A stretch of DNA of 64,000 bases from a bacterium (GTDB lineage: Bacteria; Armatimonadota; Zipacnadia; Zipacnadales; Zipacnadaceae): contig JAUVZM010000003.1 of assembly GCA_030602615.1 (NCBI GenBank), forward strand, positions 37,707 to 101,706, in the 5' to 3' direction. This document shows positions 36,763 to 46,885 of this stretch, piece by piece (the stretch's first letter is position 1; each line of letters begins with the position of its first letter). The notes under the pieces are model-generated. The model did not search any database, was not told the DNA's origin, and saw nothing but the letters and a program-made list of their open reading frames with translations. Both the position numbers and the translations under genes were made by a program.

Positions 36763-37143
36763 ATGCGTAGAGATGCAGCAGTGTGGCTGATAGCAGTCGC
36801 CGTACTGGGTATGGCCTTATTCGTCGGATGCGGGAAATCTAAGGAGGCTGAGACAACACAGCCACAAGCACAAATGCCTGGCGCCTACGGCCAACAGCCT
36901 GGCGCCTACGGCCAACAACCTGGTGCCTACGGCCAACAGCCCGGTGCCTACCCTGGTGCCTACGGCCAACAGGCGATGCAGCCAGCCCTCGCACAATTCG
37001 CAGAGCCGGAGGAGGCGGAACCGCCAGGCCCCGGCTACCAGGAGCGCTATGAACAGGGGGAATTGACCGACGAGGAACTTCGCCAAGAGCATGAGCTACA
37101 GCAAGTTGAAAGGGAGTTAGGTTATCCTGTTGGTCCCGAGTAG
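36763..37143 (+). CDS. Putative lipoprotein with PGAYGQQ tandem repeats
   Basis: MRRDAAVWLIAVAVLGMALFVGCGKSKE then PGAYGQQ units. Confidence 0.8.
   Translation: MRRDAAVWLIAVAVLGMALFVGCGKSKEAETTQPQAQMPGAYGQQPGAYGQQPGAYGQQPGAYPGAYGQQAMQPALAQFAEPEEAEPPGPGYQERYEQGELTDEELRQEHELQQVERELGYPVGPE
36877..36972 (+). repeat. 21-nt in-frame tandem repeat
   Basis: cctggcgcctacggccaacag units at 36877, 36898, 36919, partial 36940, and 36952. Confidence 0.9.
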
Positions 37144-37296
37144 CTGAGACTGGATAGCTGTGCCGGATTTCGCGCCAATCAGCCAGCAAGTATTCAATGC
37201 TGACGCGGCAAACCTTACCCCATAACGGTGGACGCTCCATAGTCGAATTCTCCCGCAGACAGAGAAGACTCAGCCCAGGGAACGAGGCGACTGTAA

Positions 37297-38358
37297 ATGG
37301 ACGAGTACGGAGACTATTCGCAACCCAGCGGAGAGCAAAATCAATCTGAGCAGGCCCAACCGGCACCGACAGGGCAACAGCCCCCCTCCAGCCCACCTCG
37401 GCGACGGACTAACTGGGCGCTGATCATCGGTATCGCGCTCGTTGTGTTTGTAATACTGATCGGCGGCTTCTTTCTGGCCATGATGTTTGCCCTGTTCGGA
37501 GCGATGGGGGCCTCCGCGGAGCTGAGTGGGGGGCCACGGGTGGGAGTTATCACAATAAGCGGGCCGATTACCGCTGGAGATGATGCGGGCGCCTGGCTGT
37601 TTGGAGGGCCAAGAGGGGCACGTACGACGATGAGCCAGTTGCGCCAGGCCGCCGAGGATAACTCGGTAAAGGCCGTCGTGCTGCGCATCAACAGTCCCGG
37701 GGGCACCGCAGCTGCCTCCCAGGCGATATACAAAGAAATCCAGCGCCTGGCGGAGGGCAAGCCGGTAGTCGTCTCAATGGGCGATGTGGCGGCCTCGGGC
37801 GGCTACTACGTGGCCTGCCCGGCCGATGCTATCTTCGCCAATCCCGCCACTATCACCGGCAGCATCGGGGTCATCTTCGAGACACTGAACTTCTACGAGT
37901 TTATGGAGAAATACGGGCTGGAAACTGAAACGATAAAGTCAGGGAAATACAAGGACACTGGCTCGCCTTTCCGCCCGATGCGCCCCGACGAGCGGGAACT
38001 GCTGCAGGAGACGCTTATGGGCGTGTACGATCAGTTTGTGCGCGATGTCGCCCAGGCCCGGGGGATGGATGAAACCGAGGTTAAGAAGCTGGCTGACGGA
38101 AGAATCTACACCGGCGAGCAGGCGGTGGAGGCGGGCCTCATTGATCAGCTCGGCAACTTCTACGACGCGGTAGACGAAGCGGCAAAGCGTGGGGGAATCG
38201 AGGGACAACCCAAACTGAAGCAGTTCGGAGGTGGCTCGGTCTGGGGTAGCTTCTTTGATACGTTGGCACAGGCCCTCGCCCGCCAGATGAAGCCGGAGCT
38301 AGTAAGCGAGCTCTCGCGCAGCCTCACCACACCACAGCCACAGCCGCAGTACCGCTAA
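37297..38358 (+). CDS. sppA: Signal peptide peptidase SppA, 36K type
   Basis: TM anchor; VLRINSPGGTAAASQAIYKEI; VVVSMGDVAASGGYYVACPADAIFANPATITGSIGVI; IKSGKYKDTGSPFRPM. Confidence 0.94.
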   Translation: MDEYGDYSQPSGEQNQSEQAQPAPTGQQPPSSPPRRRTNWALIIGIALVVFVILIGGFFLAMMFALFGAMGASAELSGGPRVGVITISGPITAGDDAGAWLFGGPRGARTTMSQLRQAAEDNSVKAVVLRINSPGGTAAASQAIYKEIQRLAEGKPVVVSMGDVAASGGYYVACPADAIFANPATITGSIGVIFETLNFYEFMEKYGLETETIKSGKYKDTGSPFRPMRPDERELLQETLMGVYDQFVRDVAQARGMDETEVKKLADGRIYTGEQAVEAGLIDQLGNFYDAVDEAAKRGGIEGQPKLKQFGGGSVWGSFFDTLAQALARQMKPELVSELSRSLTTPQPQPQYR

Positions 38359-38384
38359 GACTGTACCGGGAGGCGCTGCCGCTG

Positions 38385-41009
38385 GTGGCTAAACAGTTAC
38401 TGGTAATAGACGGGAACAGCCTGCTGCATCGGGCCTTCCATGCGCTGCCGCAGTCGCTGTCCACCTCTTCCGGGCAACCCACTAATGCTATCTACGGGCT
38501 GGCTCAGATGTTGTTGCCGCTGCTGGAGGAGAAATCGCCCACCGCTGCTCTGGTAGCTTTTGATGCCCCGGGCAAGACCTTCCGTGACGAGCTGTTTGAA
38601 GATTATAAAGCAGGCCGACCGCCCACTGATGAGACGCTGATCGCCCAGTTTGACCTGGCCCACGAACTGATTGACGCCCTGGGTATGACCCAGACGGAGA
38701 TAGCCGGATACGAGGCTGACGATATCATCGGCACTGTTGCTGAAAAGGCCGGGGCTGCCAGCTTTGAGGTGTTGATTATTACCGGCGACCGCGATGTGCT
38801 GCAACTGGTTGATGACCAGACCAGCGTGCTGGCTACCATTCGCGGCCTCAGTGAGACGCGGCTTTACGGGCCAGATGAAGTGCGCGAAGAATACGGTGTC
38901 CGGCCTGATCAGATAGCTGATTACAAGGCGCTGGTGGGCGACAGCTCGGACAATATTCCAGGAGTGGCCGGCGTGGGGCCCAAGAGTGCGGCCCAGCTAC
39001 TTGCACAATTTCCTCACGTCGAAGAACTGCTCGAGCGGCTGGACGAGGTGGACAGTGACAAGCTGGCGGCCAAGCTGAAGCAGAGCAGTTACCAGATACA
39101 ACTCAGCAAGAAACTGGCAACTATTGCCGTTGATAGTCCGCTGGAGATGGATATTGACGATCTTACCTGGGAGGGCATTCAGCCTGGTCAGCTCCGGCAG
39201 CTTTTTGCGCGGCTGGAATTCTCCCGGCTGATGGACCGACTGCCCGCTCAATCAACCGCCGACAACGAACAGCCGGCACTGGCCGATCTCGATGAGGTAA
39301 TGCAGGCGATCAAAGCAGCCGAATGCTGCAACCTGGCAGCAGCGTGGACCGAAGATGAGCTGAGGGGTCTGGCCCTGGCCACCGATGAAGTGGGACCGGC
39401 ATATCTGTCCCTGGCGCCGGCCAAACAAGAGGATAGCGACGGTGGCCTGTTCGGCGAAGCGAGGCAGGCGCAGGTCCCGCCGACAGTGGCTGAACTGCTG
39501 GAAGATCCTGCAATCGCCAAACGGGGCTGCAATCTGAAGCAGATTGCCACGGGCCTTGACGACTATGACATCCGCATGGCCGGCTGCCAATGGGATGGCG
39601 CCCTTGCCGACTACCTGATCGCCCCTCAGCGTGACCAGAACGCGGACGCGCTGGCGGCGTGCTATCTGCAGGAGGCCCTGCCTTCACCGGAGCAGCCTGC
39701 AGAGCGGGCCTGTCAACTGGCCACTATGATCCCGCGCCTGCGGGCAGTTTTGAGTGAGGAGATAGAGCAACTCGACTTGATGCCTCTGTTCGAGCGCGTG
39801 GAGATGCCGCAGATTGAGATTCTCCGCGATATGGAGCGGGCCGGTATTGCGCTGGACTGCGAGCGGCTTGCGCAACTAGGCGAGCAGATCCAGGCCGACC
39901 AGGAGAAGCTGGGCCAGCGCATCCACAAGCTCGCCGGCGAGCAGTTCAATATCAATTCACCGCAGCAGTTGGGCGAGATTCTGTTTGAGAAGCTGGAGCT
40001 GCCCGAAGGTCGGCGCACCAAGACGGGCTGGTCGACGGCTGCCGATGTGCTGGAAGAACTGCGCGAGCACCACGAGATCGTCGGGCTGGTGTTGGAATAT
40101 CGGCAACTGGGTAAGCTGTATTCGACCTACATAAAGGCACTACTGGAGCAGGTTAGTACGAAAACCGGGCGGGTGCATACGACGTTTGTGCAGACGGCAA
40201 CCGCTACGGGGCGGCTGTCCAGCCGCAATCCCAACCTGCAGAATATCCCTAAGCGTACTGAGCTGGGACGGTCGGTGCGCGCTTGCTTTATCGCCGGCAG
40301 TCCCGAGACAGTGTTGTTGTGTGCTGACTACTCGCAGATTGAATTGCGAATTCTGGCTCATCTTTCCGGCGATGAGAATCTGGTTAGTGCGTTCGTAGCT
40401 GGCGAAGATATTCACGAGCGTACCGCTGCAGCGCTGTTTAGCGTGACTCTGGACGAAGTGAGTCGCCAGCAGCGTAGTGCCGCCAAGACTGTCAACTACG
40501 CGGTCATCTATGGGATGGGCAGCCAGGCGCTGGCCACCCAACTGGATATATCGCGAGAGGAGGCTGATAAGTTCATAGAAGACTACTTCGCGCAGTTGCC
40601 CGGCGTACAACAGTATATGGATCAGATAGTAAGGCAGGCATATGCAGACGGCTACGTCCGGACCATCTGTGGACGGCGCCGGCCGGTGCCGGAGCTGAAT
40701 AGCAACAATCGGCGGGTGCAGGCCTACGGTGAGCGGGCGGCAGCCAATGCTCCGATTCAGGGCTCGGCAGCCGATATAATGAAGCTGGCGATGGCTGATA
40801 TCACCCCGCGCCTGGCAGAGGCCAGCGGTGAGGCGCGCATGTTGCTTCAGGTCCACGACGAGTTGGTCTTCGAAGTCCCCGAACAGGATATGTCCGATGT
40901 AAGCAAGCTGACCAAACGGATCATGGAGAACGCCTGGGAACTGTCAGTTCCACTGGCCGTAGATCTCAAGGCCGGCCGGAACTGGCGCGATTTGGAGGAG
41001 GTACCTTAA
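38385..41009 (+). CDS. polA: DNA polymerase I
   Basis: 5'-nuclease domain VIDGNSLLHRAFHALP; polymerase motifs TGRLSSRNPNLQNIPKR, DYSQIELRILAHLSGD, QVHDELVFEVP; GTG start. Confidence 0.96.
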   Translation: MAKQLLVIDGNSLLHRAFHALPQSLSTSSGQPTNAIYGLAQMLLPLLEEKSPTAALVAFDAPGKTFRDELFEDYKAGRPPTDETLIAQFDLAHELIDALGMTQTEIAGYEADDIIGTVAEKAGAASFEVLIITGDRDVLQLVDDQTSVLATIRGLSETRLYGPDEVREEYGVRPDQIADYKALVGDSSDNIPGVAGVGPKSAAQLLAQFPHVEELLERLDEVDSDKLAAKLKQSSYQIQLSKKLATIAVDSPLEMDIDDLTWEGIQPGQLRQLFARLEFSRLMDRLPAQSTADNEQPALADLDEVMQAIKAAECCNLAAAWTEDELRGLALATDEVGPAYLSLAPAKQEDSDGGLFGEARQAQVPPTVAELLEDPAIAKRGCNLKQIATGLDDYDIRMAGCQWDGALADYLIAPQRDQNADALAACYLQEALPSPEQPAERACQLATMIPRLRAVLSEEIEQLDLMPLFERVEMPQIEILRDMERAGIALDCERLAQLGEQIQADQEKLGQRIHKLAGEQFNINSPQQLGEILFEKLELPEGRRTKTGWSTAADVLEELREHHEIVGLVLEYRQLGKLYSTYIKALLEQVSTKTGRVHTTFVQTATATGRLSSRNPNLQNIPKRTELGRSVRACFIAGSPETVLLCADYSQIELRILAHLSGDENLVSAFVAGEDIHERTAAALFSVTLDEVSRQQRSAAKTVNYAVIYGMGSQALATQLDISREEADKFIEDYFAQLPGVQQYMDQIVRQAYADGYVRTICGRRRPVPELNSNNRRVQAYGERAAANAPIQGSAADIMKLAMADITPRLAEASGEARMLLQVHDELVFEVPEQDMSDVSKLTKRIMENAWELSVPLAVDLKAGRNWRDLEEVP

Positions 41010-41060
41010 GGCAAGTTGTGACCCCTTACCACGAATTAGGGATGTAGAATCACCTTAGGA

Positions 41061-42608
41061 GTGAATCAAATGAGTTCCATAAATGACGATGAATCCACGG
41101 ACACCACTGACAGCTATGACGACATCTTTGACGAGGACGTCCCGGAAGAACCCCGAGAAGAGAAGCCGATAAGCTCCCGCTGGGACCTGCAGGAAAGCTG
41201 GGCCGACCTGGAGGAGGCTATCCCGACAGACGTTCAGAAGGGCGACATAATCCCCGGTACGGTGGTGGCGGTGCAGGATCAGTACATAGTAGTGGACGTC
41301 GGCGCCAAGTCTGAGGGCATGGTGCCCCGCAATGAGTTTGCCGCGGGCGAGGAGCTGCCGGCGGAGGGTGCTGAAATCCGTGTGGCTGTGGTGCGGGTTG
41401 ATGATGAGGCCGGTCAGATCACCCTCTCGAAGAAGCGCGCTGACTACGAGCAGGCCTGGGAAAAGCTGTACCGCGCCCAACAGGACGGTGAAGTGCTCAC
41501 CGGGATGGTCACCGACCGCGTCAAGGGGGGGCTGCGAGTTGATGTAGGCATGCCCGGCTTTGTGCCGGCGTCTCATGTGGCCATTCGCGACGTGCGCAAG
41601 CTAAACAAGCTGATCGGCAAGGTCCTGAAGCTAAAGGTGCTGGAGGTGGACCGGCTCCGCAATCAGATTGTGCTTTCCCACCGCCAGGTTATTGAAGAAG
41701 AGCGCACCCGCCGCCGCGAAGAGACCCTATCCCGACTGGAGGAAGGCGTCGTCTGTGAAGGACGGGTGCGCAATGTCACCAACTACGGTGCCTTCGTTGA
41801 CCTGGGCGGAGTAGACGGACTGCTGCATATCTCCGAGATGGCTTGGTCGCACGTTGACCACCCCTCTGACGTGGTCAAGCCCGGAGAGATTATCCGAGTG
41901 ATGGTGCTGGATATCCAGAAAGACGGCGAGCGGATATCTCTGGGTATGCGCCAACTTCTGCCCGATCCCTGGAAGCAGGCAGCCAAACAACTGGAGGTCG
42001 GCTCCTTGTATGAGGCTGTTATTGCGCGTGTGGTTGACACCGGCGCGTTTGCCAGCCTGAAAGAAGCGGATGTGGAAGGCTTCATTCCCCTGCGCGAGCT
42101 AAGCTCGCAGCACATCAGCCAGGCCAAGGAAGTAGCCAGCAAGGGCCAGAAAGTGAATGTCAAGCTACTGGACCTGGATGCCAATGCTCATAAGATGACC
42201 TTGAGCCTGATGGGCGCAGAAACCGAAAGCGACCGCCAGGAGTACGAGGAGTATATGAAGAGTCAGCAGGCTCCGGCGGTCAGACTTGGCGACCAGTTCG
42301 GGGAAGTGCTTAACCAGACCAAGGCGTCGCTGGCTGATTCTGAGCAGCCTGATGAGGACACTGACGAGCCGGCTGAGCCTGAGCAGCCTGATGAGGATAC
42401 TGACGAGCTGGCTGAGCCTGAGCAGCCTGATGAGGACACTGACGAGCCGGCTGAGCAGGAGCCAGCCGATGAGCAAGCAGAAACGCCCGGACCAGATGAG
42501 CCTGTACCGACAGAGCCGGAAAGCTCCGCCGAAGAAGCCGAGGCTGAGCCCGATGAAGCTGACGAAACCGACCAGCCCGAGGCGACTGGTGAAGAAGAGA
42601 CATCCTGA
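41061..42608 (+). CDS. rpsA: 30S ribosomal protein S1 / S1 RNA-binding-domain protein
   Basis: Successive S1 domains (GTVVAVQDQYIVVDVGAKSEG, GMVTDRVKGGLRVDVGMPGFVPASH, GRVRNVTNYGAFVDLGGVDGLLHISEMAW, EAVIARVVDTGAFASLKEADVEGFIPLREL); acidic tail. Confidence 0.9.
   Translation: MNQMSSINDDESTDTTDSYDDIFDEDVPEEPREEKPISSRWDLQESWADLEEAIPTDVQKGDIIPGTVVAVQDQYIVVDVGAKSEGMVPRNEFAAGEELPAEGAEIRVAVVRVDDEAGQITLSKKRADYEQAWEKLYRAQQDGEVLTGMVTDRVKGGLRVDVGMPGFVPASHVAIRDVRKLNKLIGKVLKLKVLEVDRLRNQIVLSHRQVIEEERTRRREETLSRLEEGVVCEGRVRNVTNYGAFVDLGGVDGLLHISEMAWSHVDHPSDVVKPGEIIRVMVLDIQKDGERISLGMRQLLPDPWKQAAKQLEVGSLYEAVIARVVDTGAFASLKEADVEGFIPLRELSSQHISQAKEVASKGQKVNVKLLDLDANAHKMTLSLMGAETESDRQEYEEYMKSQQAPAVRLGDQFGEVLNQTKASLADSEQPDEDTDEPAEPEQPDEDTDELAEPEQPDEDTDEPAEQEPADEQAETPGPDEPVPTEPESSAEEAEAEPDEADETDQPEATGEEETS
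42342..42458 (+). repeat. 39-nt in-frame tandem repeat x3 (EQPDEDTDEPAEP)
   Basis: gagcagcctgatgaggacactgacgagccggctgagcct repeated at 42342, 42381, 42420. Confidence 0.95.
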
Positions 42609-42634
42609 ACGCGGAGGAAAGGGTCGCGACGGCA

Positions 42635-43249
42635 ATGATTGTATTGGGAGTGGCCGGGCCGCTGGCCTCCGGCAAATCCACTGTTCTTGAAATGCTTGAA
42701 GAGCTGGGTGCGGCCACGCTGCGGGCCGATGACGTCTCGCGAGAGCTGCTTCAGCCCGGCCAGCCGGTCCTTGAGCAGGTACGCGCCGCCTTCGGCGATG
42801 AGTACCTCGCGCCCGCTGGCGAACTGCAGCGCAATAAGCTGGCTGAACTCATATTTGCCGACTGCCAGGCACGCCAGCGTCTGAACAGGATTATGCATCC
42901 GCCAATGGTGGCACGATTGCGTGAGATACTAGACGAATATCGCCGCGCCAACGCTCCCCCGCCAATGGTGGCTATCGAGGCGGCGATCCTCCACCAGATG
43001 GGGCTGGACCAAATCGTCGATAAGGTGCTACTGGTCACTGCCTCTGAACCGATGCGCATCCGCCGTCTGTGCCAACGCGACGGAATAAGCACCCCGCAGG
43101 CTCAACAGCGCGTTGAGCTTCACGACGAGCTAGGGCTGGGCGAGATAGAAGCTGACTACATCATTGACACGAGCGGGGAGCTAGCCGAGACTTGTCAGCA
43201 GGTGACTAATCTGTGGACGCAGCTAATGGAATTGACGCAGGCACAATGA
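42635..43249 (+). CDS. coaE: Dephospho-CoA kinase
   Basis: VLGVAGPLASGKSTVLEMLEELGAATLRADDVSRELLQPG...RQRLNRIMHPPM. Confidence 0.9.
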   Translation: MIVLGVAGPLASGKSTVLEMLEELGAATLRADDVSRELLQPGQPVLEQVRAAFGDEYLAPAGELQRNKLAELIFADCQARQRLNRIMHPPMVARLREILDEYRRANAPPPMVAIEAAILHQMGLDQIVDKVLLVTASEPMRIRRLCQRDGISTPQAQQRVELHDELGLGEIEADYIIDTSGELAETCQQVTNLWTQLMELTQAQ

Positions 43250-43327
43250 ACTGCGAAGCAGGTACCGACCCTCATCTGCGCGGAACATTTCACTCTACTG
43301 AGTGCGTTGTGAAACAACAAAGCAAGC

Positions 43328-43356
43328 TTGACAGACCCTCGCCCTTTTGCTTAAAT
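43328..43356 (+). promoter_or_regulatory. Candidate sigma-70 promoter
   Basis: TTGACA - 17 nt - TTAAAT upstream of the ABC operon. Confidence 0.45.
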
Positions 43357-43503
43357 TTACTCATAACAGTTTGCACGGCAGCCTTAGATGGTGCATTACA
43401 AGACCGGCTTCGCCCCTCGATGGGACGTGTAGAGACTGGCTCCGTGGGCGAGTCGGGCTTTGGTGTCTGACTTCAAGTTGCAATTGCCGCGGAGGACTGC
43501 ATT

Positions 43504-44439
43504 ATGATTCAGGCGGACGGCCTAACCAAGTACTACGCACAGCATCCCGCCATAGTTGACGTCTCCTTCCAGGTCGAAGAAGGCGAAATCGTCGCCTTCC
43601 TGGGACCAAATGCCGCCGGCAAGACAACGACTATGCGAATTCTGACCGGCTATATGCCCGCGACCTTCGGCACTGCCCAGGTGGCCGGTTTTGATCTGGC
43701 CGAGCAGTCACTGCAGGCGCGCCGCAATATCGGCTATATGCCGGAGGCCGTGGCGCTGTACCCGGATATGCGCGTCTATCAATATCTGAGCTATTGCGGC
43801 CGGCTCCAGGGAATGGGCAAGGCTGAACTCACTGAGCGGATGGAGTATGTGATTGACCGTTGCGGGCTAAGCGAGCGGGCCAGTTCCATCATCGGCACAC
43901 TGTCACTGGGCTTCCGCCAGCGGGTGAGCCTGGCCCAGGCGATGTTGCACGATCCGCCCGTATTGATTCTCGATGAGCCTACCGTCGGCCTGGACCCCAA
44001 TCAGATAGTCGAGGTGCGCGAGCTTATAAAGAGCTTAGCGGGAGATCACACCGTACTCCTCTCTACCCATATCCTGCCTGAGGCACAGATGACCTGCGAG
44101 CGGGTAATCATCATCAACGAGGGCGAGATCGTCGCCGAAGGCAGCCCGCAGGCGCTTACCGCCCAGCTTCGTCAGGCTGAGACATTGCTGGTGACCATCC
44201 GCGACGATGACGGTACCGTAGCTCGCCAGATAAAGAACATTCCCGAAGTGGTTGACGTGCGCAGCGCCGAGCAGGCGAGTAGCTACTACGTCGAGACTGA
44301 GGTAGGGTCGGACCTGCGCGCCGATCTCAGCAAATTCATCGTGGAAAAGGGCTGGGGCTTGCTGGAGTTACGACCGGTGGAGATGTCCCTGGAGGACGTC
44401 TTCCGCGAGCTGACTACTGAAGAAAAAGGTGTCGCCTAG
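43504..44439 (+). CDS. ABC transporter ATP-binding protein (GldA/CcmA-like)
   Basis: GPNAAGKTTTMRIL Walker A; LSLGFRQRVSLAQAMLHDPPVLILDEPTVGLDP. Confidence 0.95.
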   Translation: MIQADGLTKYYAQHPAIVDVSFQVEEGEIVAFLGPNAAGKTTTMRILTGYMPATFGTAQVAGFDLAEQSLQARRNIGYMPEAVALYPDMRVYQYLSYCGRLQGMGKAELTERMEYVIDRCGLSERASSIIGTLSLGFRQRVSLAQAMLHDPPVLILDEPTVGLDPNQIVEVRELIKSLAGDHTVLLSTHILPEAQMTCERVIIINEGEIVAEGSPQALTAQLRQAETLLVTIRDDDGTVARQIKNIPEVVDVRSAEQASSYYVETEVGSDLRADLSKFIVEKGWGLLELRPVEMSLEDVFRELTTEEKGVA

Positions 44440-45159
44440 ATGAGGAATATCCTGACCATAGCCGGTAAGGAGCTGCGCTCCTACTTTACTTCGCCGATGG
44501 CTTATGTGCTGGCGGTCTTCTACCTGGGCATCATTGGCTATATCTTCATAGCAATCTTTCTGCTAATGCCCCAGGCTCAGACTGAGCACCTCCGCGACCT
44601 CATTGGCAGTATGCTCTTCCTGACCCTGTTCATTATTCCCATGCTGACGATGGGCCTATTTGCCCAGGAGCGGGCCAGCGGCACAATGGAGCTGCTTATG
44701 ACGCGCCCGGTACGCGACTGGGAGGTAGTTGTCGGTAAGTTCCTGGCGACAGTGAGTCTCTTTGCGTCAGTGATAATAATAAGCATGAGCTACCCGGCGA
44801 TACTGGAGGTCGTGGCAAAGGTGGATTGGGCAATGATCCTGACCGGATATTTGGGATTGTTGCTGGCCGGAGCCGCCTTTGCTGCCCTGGGTACCTTTGC
44901 CAGCTCACTGACCTCCAATCAGATTGCTGCGGCTATCATCGCTGTCTTTATGCTGTTGTTCCTCTGGCTTGTTGGCGCGCTGTCGTATTCTGTCAGCCAG
45001 AGCCTGGGCGATGTTTTCAAACACCTATCCGTGATGGAGAACTACCAGGACTTCAGCAAGGGAATTATTGACACTAAGAACATAATCTACTTCCTGAGTC
45101 TCATCTTCGTAAGCCTATTTCTGGCAGTTCGCACTATCGAAAACCGACGGACTATCTAG
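44440..45159 (+). CDS. ABC transporter permease (GldF-like, ABC-2 type)
   Basis: ELRSYFTSPMAYVLAVFYL...LTLFIIPMLTMGLFAQERASGTMELLMTRPVRDWEVVVGKFLA. Confidence 0.93.
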   Translation: MRNILTIAGKELRSYFTSPMAYVLAVFYLGIIGYIFIAIFLLMPQAQTEHLRDLIGSMLFLTLFIIPMLTMGLFAQERASGTMELLMTRPVRDWEVVVGKFLATVSLFASVIIISMSYPAILEVVAKVDWAMILTGYLGLLLAGAAFAALGTFASSLTSNQIAAAIIAVFMLLFLWLVGALSYSVSQSLGDVFKHLSVMENYQDFSKGIIDTKNIIYFLSLIFVSLFLAVRTIENRRTI

Positions 45160-45202
45160 GCCTACCTGACAGTTGACGGCCTTTATTGCTGGGTGAGAGC
45201 GA

Positions 45203-46879
45203 ATGTCCGAACAGAAGCCAATCCGAGATCAGCAGGATAATACCAGTCCCTCGGGCCGACGCCAAGCAGGCGCCACGCCCGAACCCACCGCGCTGGAGAG
45301 AGCCAGCGTCATCGGCGGGTGGCTGGGGCTGCTGGCGATCATCGTCGGCCTGGTGTGGGCAGCAGTTGTCAAGCACTTTGCCGCTGTGCCGCTGGGGTTA
45401 GTCATTGGAGGCGTAGCTCTGGGACTCTTGTGGCTAGTCATTAACATAAGCAAAGTAGTTACAGCCGTCCGCGGTCGCCAGGCCAAGTTGATCTTCAATT
45501 CAGCCGCGTTCATCGCGGTGGTTTTGGGAATTGTGGTCCTACTCAACTATATGGGAGCACGCCACCACATCCGCAAGGATATGACCCAGTCGCAGCGATT
45601 CTCGCTATCTGAGCAGACCCGCAAAGTGGCCCAGGACCTTGAGAAAGAAGTCAAGTTAGTAGCCTTCATTGCCCCCGAGCATCGCCAAGCTGCCGAAGCC
45701 GCAGACCGCCTGCGCGAGTACGAGATGCTCTCGCCCAAGATTAAGATCGAGCAATACGATCCCAAGACCAACTTCGCCAAGCTCAAAGAATACGACGTGG
45801 AAAGCTACGATGTGCAGTTCAGTCCGGCAATAATCGTAAAGTCAGGGGATCGGCAAGAAGATGTAGTCGGGGCCAGCGAAGAGCAAATTACCTCGGCAAT
45901 TCTGGCCGTTAGCCAGGGCAAGAAGACCAAAGCCTACTTCCTGCAGGGCCATAGCGAGTTTCCTGTGGAGGGCACTGGACCGGATGCAGTGGCCACGCTG
46001 AAGCGAAATCTGGAGAACCAACAGTATGAGGTGGAGACCCTCTCATTGATGGCCCAGCAGCAGCCGCGGGTACCCGACGACTGCGCGGTGCTGGCCATAA
46101 TCGGGCCCCAGAAGCCACTCCATGACAAGGAAGTCGAGGCTATCAAGCGATACCTCGACCAGGGCGGCAAGCTGTTTGTCGCTGTCGGCGCTCCTCCTGC
46201 GCCGGGGCTTGAGGGGATACTGGGTTCGTACGGTATCACCCCGCTTGACGGGATGGTCATGGACCCTCAGATGAGTTTGTGGGGGCAGGTCAACGTGCCG
46301 ATGGTCAACGCACCAGTCTCACACGAGATTACACGTGGATTGGGCGCCGTAATCCTACCGGTTACGCGCGCCTTCGCGCTGCAAAGCACGCCGCCGCAGT
46401 ATCCCGGTGCCCCACCGCCACCTGGCCCCAAGCCGGTTGCGCTGCTGGAATCATCTTCGGCAGCCTGGCTCGAAACAACTCTGGAGGGCCAACCGAAAAA
46501 GGATCCCGGCGAGCAAGGCGGTCCTCTGGTGATGGCAGCGCTGGTTGACGAGGCCACCCCAGCTTCGCCGACTATGCCCGGTATGCCCCCACCCCCCAGC
46601 GGCAATGGCACGCGATTGGTGGTAGTGGGCACTGCCATCCTGGTCTCTGACACGCTGGTACAGCAAGGCGTTGATGTCGGAGTGATCTTCGCTCTGAAGA
46701 GCATCGCCTGGCTGGTCGAAAACGAAAAGCTCATCTCAATCCCTCCCAAAGACACTACGCCCAACCGGGTCACAGTCTCCGACCGCCAACGCAACCTCGC
46801 CATCGTCACAGTTTGCCTTCTGCCAGTGCTGGTGATGCTGACCGGCGCTACCGTCTGGTGGCGACGCAGGAGGGGCTGA
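45203..46879 (+). CDS. GldG-like ABC auxiliary transport protein
   Basis: QRFSLSEQTRKVAQDLEKEVKLVAFIAPEHRQAAEAADRLREYEMLSPKIKIEQYDP; KKTKAYFLQGHSEFPVEG; C-terminal TM. Confidence 0.9.
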   Translation: MSEQKPIRDQQDNTSPSGRRQAGATPEPTALERASVIGGWLGLLAIIVGLVWAAVVKHFAAVPLGLVIGGVALGLLWLVINISKVVTAVRGRQAKLIFNSAAFIAVVLGIVVLLNYMGARHHIRKDMTQSQRFSLSEQTRKVAQDLEKEVKLVAFIAPEHRQAAEAADRLREYEMLSPKIKIEQYDPKTNFAKLKEYDVESYDVQFSPAIIVKSGDRQEDVVGASEEQITSAILAVSQGKKTKAYFLQGHSEFPVEGTGPDAVATLKRNLENQQYEVETLSLMAQQQPRVPDDCAVLAIIGPQKPLHDKEVEAIKRYLDQGGKLFVAVGAPPAPGLEGILGSYGITPLDGMVMDPQMSLWGQVNVPMVNAPVSHEITRGLGAVILPVTRAFALQSTPPQYPGAPPPPGPKPVALLESSSAAWLETTLEGQPKKDPGEQGGPLVMAALVDEATPASPTMPGMPPPPSGNGTRLVVVGTAILVSDTLVQQGVDVGVIFALKSIAWLVENEKLISIPPKDTTPNRVTVSDRQRNLAIVTVCLLPVLVMLTGATVWWRRRRG

Positions 46880-46885
46880 GGATAG

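Noticed and set aside
36877-36972. Regular 21-nt repeats that look like a short CRISPR array
   Set aside because: Units are contiguous, in frame and encode PGAYGQQ; no spacers, no cas genes
42342-42458. 39-nt repeats resembling a CRISPR or minisatellite
   Set aside because: In-frame acidic repeat of the S1 tail with no spacers
43213-43470. Short ORF between coaE and the ABC operon
   Set aside because: Overlaps a candidate promoter, lacks SD and any recognisable sequence
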